This document shows, in pieces, positions 1 to 5,871 of a stretch of DNA of 11,854 nucleotides. The notes beneath the pieces were generated by a model, which saw only the letters and a program-made list of their open reading frames with translations, had not been told where the DNA came from and made no database searches. The stretch comes from Calditrichota bacterium (GTDB taxonomy: Bacteria; Zixibacteria; MSB-5A5; GN15; FEB-12). The translations under genes were made by a program, and so were the position numbers. Within the stretch, counting starts at the first letter, position 1; each line of letters begins with the position of its first letter. The stretch covers positions 1 to 11,854 of the forward strand of contig DAOWIC010000056.1 of NCBI GenBank assembly GCA_030641085.1. Direction: 5' to 3'.

Positions 1-208
1 AATCGATACATCATCTCACACCAGAATTATAGGGTGATATACTTTAAGAAAAAGCAACGTCTCAGGCAAGCACTAACTTGTTTTAATGTTCCCGATGCGA
101 CAGGCGGCTCTCATCGGGAACATTAAAACAAGTTAGTGCTTGCCTGAGACGTTGCTTTTTCTTAAAGTATATCACCCTATAATTCTGGTGTGAGATGATG
201 TATCGATT
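1..208. repeat. 97-bp perfect inverted repeat (palindrome) at window edge
   Basis: Bases 1-97 are the exact reverse complement of 112-208, separated by the 14-nt spacer CGACAGGCGGCTCT (98-111). I checked the centre (GTTCCCGATG, 88-97, against CATCGGGAAC, 112-121) and the outer end (AATCGATA at 1-8 against TATCGATT at 201-208) and saw no mismatch between. The right arm carries the start of the downstream lipoprotein gene (ATG at 195), so the left arm is an inverted copy of that gene's promoter and first codons. The arm reaches base 1, so its true length is unknown. A natural 10-bp hairpin at the centre could have primed a fold-back copy. A library or assembly artefact is more likely than a biological telomere or inverted duplication, but the sequence alone cannot decide. 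Confidence 0.97.
178..183 (+). promoter_or_regulatory. Possible -10 element (TATAAT) just ahead of the first gene
   Basis: A perfect TATAAT lies 11 nt before the ATG at 195. Transcription would start around 189-191 and give an almost leaderless mRNA, which fits the lack of a good Shine-Dalgarno sequence before this ATG. No convincing -35 is seen: TTGCTT at 152-157 is 20 nt upstream and matches only half the consensus. The site lies inside the right palindrome arm, so a mirror copy exists in the left arm. Confidence 0.25.
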
Positions 209-1523
209 TCTGCTTGCCCTGTTTCTAATTGCGACGCTTCTATTCTTGGCGTGTTCTGAGGATGAGGACGACAGCGGGACGATAGTCGGTCCGGATGACC
301 TGATCCAGCCCTCGACCATTTCCGACCTGACGGCGGGCAGTCCGGCCGGCACCTCCATTACCCTCACCTGGACCTCGCCCGGCGATGACGGGATAGTCGG
401 CCGCGCCCGGACATATGACATTCGCTATTCCACATCGACTATCACCGAGCAGAATTGGGATGGAGCTTCTACCGCGATCGGCGAGCCGTATCCGAAAGTT
501 GTCGGCTACGAAGAGACGTTTACGGTCGGCGATCTGGACCCGACCACGACTTACTATTTTTGTATCCGCGCCGGCGATGACGCGAACAACTGGTCGGATC
601 TATCCAATGTAAGCAGCATGACGACCCTCATGCTCGGCGAATGGACACTGTATAACACCGGCAACAGCGAAATACCTAATGACACGATTCTGGCGATCTG
701 TCTCGACGCCAACAAATACTTCGGCAGTCCGGCCGGGCTGATCGAGCTTGACGGCCTTGACTGGTCGCTTATCGACGTTGTCGGAGAAGATTCGACCACG
801 AATATCGTCACCGATGTTGCGGTCGATGCCTCCGGTGCGGTCTGGGTCGCAACGCAGGCGGATGGTGTCACCAAAATCGAGGGCCATTTCACCACCCGTA
901 TCACCGATTCCACCAGCGGCCTGACGGTAAACTCCATCCGTTCGATCGTTGTCAATAACGATCTGGATATCTGGTTTGGCACCGGTGGCGGCGGTATCTG
1001 CCTGCTTACGGAGGGATTCCTCTGGACCCTCTATAATACCGAAACGAGCAACCTGATCTTCAACGGCATCAACAAGCTGGTTTTTGATGATGCCGGCAGT
1101 CTGTGGGCGGCTACCAATATTGGCGGTGTGAGCAAAATGGTGGGAGATAATTTTATCAATTACAATTCGTCCGATTGCCCGCCGCTCGGCACAGTCTGGA
1201 ACATGGCTTTTGACGATGACGGCAACGGCTGGTTCGGCACCAATGGCGGGGTCTGCAAGTTCGACGGCAGTAGCTGGACCTACTTCAACGTCTCCAACAG
1301 CGACCTGGTCTCCAATGTGGTCACATCGATCGCGGTCGATGCTGCCGGTGACTTGTGGTTCGGCACCTGGGACGGTCTTAGCCGATTTGATGGCTCCACC
1401 TGGCGCAATTACACCTCTCAGAACAGCGCCCTGCCCGACAATTATATCCGCGCGCTGGTCGCCGACGCCGGGGGCAATATCTGGATCGGCACCAATGGCG
1501 GTGTGGCTGTCTTTCACGACTGA
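195..1523 (+). CDS. FN3 plus seven-bladed beta-propeller lipoprotein
   Basis: Predicted exported lipoprotein of 442 residues. The N-terminus is a hydrophobic signal peptide ending LLFLAC, with the lipidated Cys at residue 20, followed by an acidic linker. Residues about 38-144 look like a fibronectin type III domain (TWTSPGDDG early, then DLDPTTTYYFCIRAGDD). Residues about 146-442 contain ligand-sensor 'Reg_prop'-like repeats: VWVAT 216, IWFGT 259, LWAAT 303, GWFGT 345, LWFGT 387 and IWIGT 429, with a degenerate first copy KYFGS at 174. The 42-44-residue period gives seven blades. In known families such repeats form the periplasmic sensor of hybrid two-component kinases, but this protein has no transmembrane or kinase part, so its role is unknown. 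ATG 195 is the first start after an in-frame TAA at 180-182; ATG 198 is an alternative. The start codon lies in the terminal palindrome, so the true upstream region is uncertain. Confidence 0.85.
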   Translation: MMYRFLLALFLIATLLFLACSEDEDDSGTIVGPDDLIQPSTISDLTAGSPAGTSITLTWTSPGDDGIVGRARTYDIRYSTSTITEQNWDGASTAIGEPYPKVVGYEETFTVGDLDPTTTYYFCIRAGDDANNWSDLSNVSSMTTLMLGEWTLYNTGNSEIPNDTILAICLDANKYFGSPAGLIELDGLDWSLIDVVGEDSTTNIVTDVAVDASGAVWVATQADGVTKIEGHFTTRITDSTSGLTVNSIRSIVVNNDLDIWFGTGGGGICLLTEGFLWTLYNTETSNLIFNGINKLVFDDAGSLWAATNIGGVSKMVGDNFINYNSSDCPPLGTVWNMAFDDDGNGWFGTNGGVCKFDGSSWTYFNVSNSDLVSNVVTSIAVDAAGDLWFGTWDGLSRFDGSTWRNYTSQNSALPDNYIRALVADAGGNIWIGTNGGVAVFHD

Positions 1524-1619
1524 ACTCTGATTTTCCCCATAAATTGTATCTTGGCTTTCGCCCGGCAAACGCATATGTTTCCTGTATAGAAATTGAGTGT
1601 ACAACTGAAGTAGAGCAGT

Positions 1620-2978
1620 ATGTCTGAAGATAAACTGGTAAAATCAACCTCCGGTATCAGGGGTGTTGTCGGGGCCGGGCTTGATCCGGTCATGGCCGCC
1701 GCCTATGGTGCCGCCTTCGGCACCTTCGTGAAATCCGGAAAGGTCGTGGTCGGGCGAGACAGTCGCCCGTCCGGAGCCATGCTGGTTGCGGCGGTAATCT
1801 CCGGATTGCGGTCGGTCGGGATCGACGTAATCGAGATCGGCATTGTGCCGACCCCCACGGTGGAAATAGCCGTCAAGGGACTGAAGGCCGCCGGTGGTAT
1901 CTGTGTCACGGCGTCGCACAACCCGGCCCAGTGGAACGCCCTCAAGTTCTTCAACGACAAGGGCGAATTTATCACCCCCGCCCAGTACCGCAAACTGGAC
2001 TCGATTTTCAACCGTAACAGGTTTGCGTACAAAGACCATACCGGACTGGGGCAGGTAGAATCTCAGGACCGCTGGGTCGAGGAGCATATTCGCCGGACGC
2101 TGGCGGTCAAAGAGGTCAACCGGGCGGCCATTCGCCGGCGTAAGTATCGGGTGGTGGTGGACGCGATCAACGGCGCCGGATCGGTTGCGTTGCCGGCGTT
2201 TCTCGAACGGCTGGGTGTCGAGGTTATTCGAATCAACTGCGACATGAACGGTAAGTTTGTCCATGAACCGGAGCCGCGTCCGGAGAACTTGGCCCAGCTT
2301 GGGCGGGCAATCAAAAGGCACAAGGCGGATCTCGGTCTGGCCTGCGACCCGGATGCCGACCGGCTTGCGATGGTAGACGAGCGCGGTGAACCGATCGGCG
2401 AGGAACTGACCCTGGCCATTGCCATTATGCCCGTGCTGGCGCGCCGGAAAGGCTTGACCGTTATCAACCTGTCCACCTCCCGGGTAACCGAGGATATCGC
2501 CCGCTCGCTGGGGTCGAGAGTTTATTACTCGAAAGTGGGCGAGGCGAACGTAGTACAAATGATGCATGCGCGGCGCGGTCTGATCGGCGGTGAGGGGAAC
2601 GGCGGTGTCATTTACCCGTCCTTCCATGCCGGACGGGACGCTCTTATCGCAGCGGCGCTGGTTTTAACCAGTCTTGCGGCGGCTAAAACTAAGCTGTCAG
2701 GATTAGTTGCAACCCTGCCGAAATATTACAATATAAAGACTAAAGCGCGTCTCGGCAGCGGCTTCAGCAAACGCCTGCAACAGTTCGAAAAAAAAGCGCC
2801 GGAGCTGCTCGGCAAGACCCGCATCGACCGCAGAGACGGTCTGCGATTTGATTTTAAGCAAGGCTGGTTACAGATTAGATCATCAAACACCGAACCGATC
2901 TTCCGATTGATCGTGGAGACCGAGGACGCCCGGCTGACGAAAGATCTGTCGCGTCGGGTGATGCGCTTCTTCAAGTAA
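1620..2978 (+). CDS. glmM: Phosphoglucosamine mutase, archaeal/Bacteroidetes-type
   Basis: Cytoplasmic alpha-D-phosphohexomutase of 452 residues, about the normal family length. It probably converts glucosamine-6-phosphate to glucosamine-1-phosphate on the way to UDP-GlcNAc. All four active-site elements are visible: the phosphoserine loop VTASHNP (Ser99), the metal loop DPDADR (243-248), the sugar-specificity loop GEGNGG (324-329) and the phosphate-binding loop RSSNTEP (420-426). GEGNGG and SNTEP differ from the E. coli GlmM forms and resemble the archaeal and Bacteroidetes GlmM subfamily. Sequence alone does not exclude phosphomannomutase or phosphoglucomutase activity, but glmS starting 13 nt downstream argues strongly for GlmM. 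The Shine-Dalgarno sequence is weak (AGTAGAG region). The ATG is supported by the family-typical opening, with the TSGIRG motif at residues 10-15. Confidence 0.9.
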   Translation: MSEDKLVKSTSGIRGVVGAGLDPVMAAAYGAAFGTFVKSGKVVVGRDSRPSGAMLVAAVISGLRSVGIDVIEIGIVPTPTVEIAVKGLKAAGGICVTASHNPAQWNALKFFNDKGEFITPAQYRKLDSIFNRNRFAYKDHTGLGQVESQDRWVEEHIRRTLAVKEVNRAAIRRRKYRVVVDAINGAGSVALPAFLERLGVEVIRINCDMNGKFVHEPEPRPENLAQLGRAIKRHKADLGLACDPDADRLAMVDERGEPIGEELTLAIAIMPVLARRKGLTVINLSTSRVTEDIARSLGSRVYYSKVGEANVVQMMHARRGLIGGEGNGGVIYPSFHAGRDALIAAALVLTSLAAAKTKLSGLVATLPKYYNIKTKARLGSGFSKRLQQFEKKAPELLGKTRIDRRDGLRFDFKQGWLQIRSSNTEPIFRLIVETEDARLTKDLSRRVMRFFK

Positions 2979-2991
2979 GGGGGAAGAGATC

Positions 2992-4821
2992 ATGTGTGGA
3001 ATTATTGGATATGTAGGTCAGAAAAAGTCACTCCCGATCCTGCTAACGGGACTGAAGCGGCTGGAGTATCGAGGTTACGATTCAGCCGGAATCGCGGTTC
3101 TCACCGAGGGCGGGCTGATGGTGGCCAAGTCGTCGGGCAAGATCGACCGGCTGATTCAGGAGATCGGCGACAACCAGGATATTGACAGCACCCAGGGGAT
3201 TGCCCATACCCGGTGGGCGACTCATGGTGAGCCGACTCAGCTAAATGCACACCCGCATACCGACGCCCAGGGCGAGATCGCACTGGTGCACAACGGCATT
3301 ATAGAGAACTATCGCACTCTGCGAGAGTTCCTGCGCCGCAACGGCTACGACACCAGAACCGACACCGACACCGAAACCCTGGTGCAGCTTATCCGCTACA
3401 ATTACGATGGCTGCCTGACTGAGGCGGTCCGCAACGCGCTCAACCAGGTTGATGGAACCTACGGTATTGCGGTCATTTCGTCGCTTCATCCCGGCCAGAT
3501 TGTGGTCGCCCGCATGGGTTCGCCGCTGGTGATCGGACATGGCGAGGGTGAAAATCTGGTGGCATCCGATGTCAGCGCCATGCTGGATCATACTAACCGG
3601 GTCGTCTACCTCGAAGACGGCGAAATAGCCACGGTCACCGCGGATTCATATGAAGTGACCACGATCCAGAATGTAAAGATTAACCACAAAGTTGAAGAGG
3701 TCACCTGGACCCTGGACGAGATTGAAAAGGGCGGCTATGACCATTTCATGCTCAAGGAGATTCACGAGCAGCCGACCACCCTGCGCAACGCGATCCGGGG
3801 CCGACTCAATCATGAGGAAGGCATTCCCCGGCTGAACGGGCTCAACCTTCAATATGACGAGTTGCGCAATATCAAGCGTATCCTCATCACCGCCTGCGGT
3901 ACATCGTTTCATGCCGGACTGATCGGTAGATATATGATTGAAGAGCTGGCGCGCCTGCCGGTGGAAGTTGAATACGCCTCGGAGTTCAGATATCGCTCGC
4001 CGATTATCGACGAGAACACGATCATGCTCGCTATCAGTCAGTCGGGCGAAACCGCCGACACGCGGGCGGCCATGTGCGAGGCCAAACATCGCGGCGCCAC
4101 TGTGCTTGGGCTGGTCAACGTGGTTGGCTCGACTATCGCGCGCGAAACCGACGGCGGTGTCTACCTTCACGCCGGACCGGAGATCGGGGTCGCCTCCACC
4201 AAGGCGTTTACCTCGCAGGTGATGGCGCTCTCGCTTGTTACCTGCCTGCTGGCCAGAATGAGACATCTCTCGGTGCAGGCGGGGCAGGAGATCATCCAGG
4301 CGATAGAAAATATCCCGGACCAGGTGGAGCAACTGCTTCAGGCGGGCGACCAGATCAAGGAGATCGCTGCTCAATACTATCGCTCCAACAATTGCCTTTA
4401 CCTCGGTCGCGGTATCAACTATCCGGCCGCGCTCGAGGGTGCTCTGAAGCTCAAGGAGATATCCTATATTCACGCCGAGGGATACCCGGCGGCGGAGATG
4501 AAACACGGCCCGATCGCCCTGATCGACGAGAATATGCCGGTAGTGGTAATTGCCCTCAAGGACGCCGTGTACAACAAAGTTATGTCCAACATCTCAGAGG
4601 TTCAGACCCGGCGCGGCAAAGTGATCGCTATTGCCACCGAAGGCGATACCGAGATTGCCGAGCGGGTCAACCACGTTATTTACATTCCGCAGACCTATCG
4701 GCTTCTGACGCCGTTGCTTTCGATTATCCCGCTTCAGCTATTGGCCTATCACATTGCGGTCATGCGCGGCTGTAACGTCGATCAGCCGAGGAATTTGGCC
4801 AAGTCGGTGACGGTCGAGTAG
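2992..4821 (+). CDS. glmS: Glutamine--fructose-6-phosphate aminotransferase (isomerizing)
   Basis: Makes glucosamine-6-phosphate from fructose-6-phosphate and glutamine, the committing step of amino-sugar synthesis for peptidoglycan and LPS. The 609 residues equal the E. coli enzyme's length. The N-terminal class II glutaminase has the nucleophile Cys2 (MCGIIGYVG), RGYDSAG (27-33), HTRWATHGEP (72-81) and HNGIIENY (100-107). Two SIS sugar-isomerase domains follow, with ISQSGETADT and GVASTKAFTSQ in the first and ALEGALKLKEISYIHAEG and MKHGPIALID in the second. The C-terminus is the canonical NLAKSVTVE. A strong Shine-Dalgarno sequence, AGGGGGA (2978-2984), overlaps the glmM stop codon and sits 7 nt from the ATG, so the two genes are almost certainly co-transcribed. 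The 13-nt gap leaves no room for a glmS ribozyme, so regulation must act at the operon promoter or elsewhere. Confidence 0.97.
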   Translation: MCGIIGYVGQKKSLPILLTGLKRLEYRGYDSAGIAVLTEGGLMVAKSSGKIDRLIQEIGDNQDIDSTQGIAHTRWATHGEPTQLNAHPHTDAQGEIALVHNGIIENYRTLREFLRRNGYDTRTDTDTETLVQLIRYNYDGCLTEAVRNALNQVDGTYGIAVISSLHPGQIVVARMGSPLVIGHGEGENLVASDVSAMLDHTNRVVYLEDGEIATVTADSYEVTTIQNVKINHKVEEVTWTLDEIEKGGYDHFMLKEIHEQPTTLRNAIRGRLNHEEGIPRLNGLNLQYDELRNIKRILITACGTSFHAGLIGRYMIEELARLPVEVEYASEFRYRSPIIDENTIMLAISQSGETADTRAAMCEAKHRGATVLGLVNVVGSTIARETDGGVYLHAGPEIGVASTKAFTSQVMALSLVTCLLARMRHLSVQAGQEIIQAIENIPDQVEQLLQAGDQIKEIAAQYYRSNNCLYLGRGINYPAALEGALKLKEISYIHAEGYPAAEMKHGPIALIDENMPVVVIALKDAVYNKVMSNISEVQTRRGKVIAIATEGDTEIAERVNHVIYIPQTYRLLTPLLSIIPLQLLAYHIAVMRGCNVDQPRNLAKSVTVE

Positions 4822-4845
4822 GGCCGATTTTGGATCATACAGATC

Positions 4846-4873
4846 AAGCGCCGCTTTTTGCGGCGCTTTTTTT
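4846..4873 (+). terminator. Intrinsic terminator of glmM-glmS
   Basis: A 9-bp perfect stem, AAGCGCCGC (4846-4854) with GCGGCGCTT (4860-4868), encloses a T5 loop and runs directly into seven consecutive Ts (4867-4873). It lies 24 nt after the glmS stop and ends the operon cleanly. Confidence 0.93.
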
Positions 4874-4992
4874 GCGCCGGAGCGGCCGCGAGGCCTGTCT
4901 ATAGCGCGGCAAAGGTGATGAATAGCAATTGCTTATACATGCCATGAATCACTGACAGAATCCGACACGAAGACAACACCCCCAAAAAAGAA

Positions 4993-5024
4993 TTGACATG
5001 ATCGACTATTCAGTCGTTTATAAT
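4993..5024 (+). promoter_or_regulatory. Promoter with perfect hexamers and long spacer holding a dyad
   Basis: TTGACA (4993-4998) and TATAAT (5019-5024) are both perfect consensus hexamers, but they are 20 nt apart instead of the usual 17. Inside the spacer is an inverted repeat, CGACT (5003-5007) and AGTCG (5012-5016), with a 4-nt gap, centred 1 nt from the middle of the spacer. Known MerR-family activators bind such a dyad between elements held 19-20 nt apart and untwist the DNA. The next gene starts at 5055 with a good ribosome site. No MerR gene is in the window, so regulator control is inference. Confidence 0.6.
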
Positions 5025-5043
5025 TATAAATACTCTTTATCTT

Positions 5044-5048
5044 GGAGG
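5044..5048 (+). promoter_or_regulatory. Ribosome binding site GGAGG fixing the start at 5055
   Basis: GGAGG lies 6 nt before ATG 5055. The longer in-frame start at 4998 lies within the -35/spacer of the promoter and has no Shine-Dalgarno sequence, so 5055 is preferred. Confidence 0.85.
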
Positions 5049-5054
5049 CAGATC

Positions 5055-5615
5055 ATGAATAAAGCACACTTCTCAATGGCGTCTGGCAAGGCCGGAGCAG
5101 TGCTTACCATGCTCCTGCTCCTCGCCGTCATTTTTGTCGTCAGCGGCTGCGGTGACGATGACAACCCGGCCGAGTCGAATCTGGAGGGCCGCCTCGTGAG
5201 TTCCACCGGCTGCAAGGAATTTGTGACAGGTAAGCCCGCCTTCGACACTCCCTCCGGTCAGTCATGCGTCGAGTTTGATTACAGCGATTCCAAAACGCTC
5301 CGCCTGACCCATATCAATGCCGGCTTCAACTGCTGTCCGGGCGAGATCGGCGGCGAATTCGCGATTGCGGATAATGTCATCACCATTACGGAATGGGAAA
5401 CCGTGCAGGGCTGTCACTGTCTTTGCCTGTTCGACCTCGTCTTTGAGATTACAAACTTGCCGCCGGGGGTTTATACGATTCGATTCATAGAGCCGTATAT
5501 GGCCGAGATTTACAATCCCGAGGGTAGCGAGTCGATCGAATTTACTGTCGAGTTTCTATTGCCCGGCTCGGGCAGTGAGTGTTTCGAGCGGGTTCATTAC
5601 CCGTGGGGAATCTGA
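5055..5615 (+). CDS. Cysteine-rich small lipoprotein of unrecognised family
   Basis: Predicted lipoprotein of 186 residues from the ATG at 5055. The signal peptide has a long hydrophobic stretch (about 15-29) and a good lipobox, VSGC, with lipid Cys at residue 32, followed by GDDD; the aspartates next to the Cys may affect sorting. The mature part (about 150 residues) is probably beta-rich and has eight further cysteines: C53, C71, a vicinal pair in FNCCPGE (93-94), a C-x-C-x-C cluster in GCHCLCLFD (120, 122, 124) and C176. After the cluster comes ITNLPPGVYTIRF, which resembles beta-sandwich strands. I do not recognise a named family or enzyme motif. The cysteines could form disulfides in the periplasm or bind a metal; the clustered motif makes metal binding worth testing. 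It stands alone between the glmS terminator and a 256-nt gap, driven by its own promoter. Confidence 0.8.
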   Translation: MNKAHFSMASGKAGAVLTMLLLLAVIFVVSGCGDDDNPAESNLEGRLVSSTGCKEFVTGKPAFDTPSGQSCVEFDYSDSKTLRLTHINAGFNCCPGEIGGEFAIADNVITITEWETVQGCHCLCLFDLVFEITNLPPGVYTIRFIEPYMAEIYNPEGSESIEFTVEFLLPGSGSECFERVHYPWGI

Positions 5616-5871
5616 ACCAGCGGTCTCGACCAGCCCCGCGCGAGCGGTTCAAATATGACTTGCTCAGTCTGCTATTAAGAGCTATTTTGCGGCAGATGGA
5701 GTAGTCATGCCGATCACTATCCGATCCAGCCTCGGCGTACAGCTATCGATCGGCGTCGCGATGCAAGTGCAATTTAGTGCCAGAATGCGTCAAACCCCAA
5801 CGACTGCCGTAGCCACATAGTCACACCTATCGCCGCTGGAAAGCGATCTTCATACTCTTGGGAGGTAAAGC
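5616..5871 (+). other. 256-nt intergenic leader with little recognisable content
   Basis: No gene or strong promoter is evident. A possible stem, GCCGATC (5709-5715) with GATCGGC (5748-5754), spans 32 nt and may fold in the leader. The 3' end holds GGGAGGT (5860-5866), a strong Shine-Dalgarno sequence 5 nt before ATG 5872. I could not match it to a known riboswitch. Confidence 0.5.

Noticed and set aside
83..421. Minus-strand open frame of 112 residues crossing the palindrome
   Set aside because: It lies antisense to the lipoprotein start and through the inverted repeat, has no ribosome site and no protein-like character.
600..2627. Long minus-strand open frames (334 residues at 600-1604, 327 residues at 1644-2627)
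   Set aside because: They are antisense shadows of well-supported genes in GC-rich codon context; no domain or ribosome site is visible.
2979..2991. glmS ribozyme upstream of glmS
   Set aside because: Only 13 nt separate glmM and glmS, far too short for the ribozyme.
3646..4775. Open frames of 286 residues (minus) and 233 residues (plus) inside glmS
   Set aside because: Both overlap the intact, motif-complete glmS reading frame and have low-complexity, Arg/Gly-rich shadow composition.
4998..5054. Longer N-terminus for the cysteine-rich lipoprotein starting at ATG 4998
   Set aside because: That ATG overlaps the promoter -35, lacks a Shine-Dalgarno sequence, and would bury the signal peptide behind 19 extra residues.
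5616..5871. Riboswitch in the leader of the dockerin protein gene
   Set aside because: I compared it with the cyclic-di-GMP class I pattern and found no convincing conserved core; only one loose stem is visible. A weak TTGCTC-N17-TATTTT promoter (5660-5688) was also judged too poor to list.
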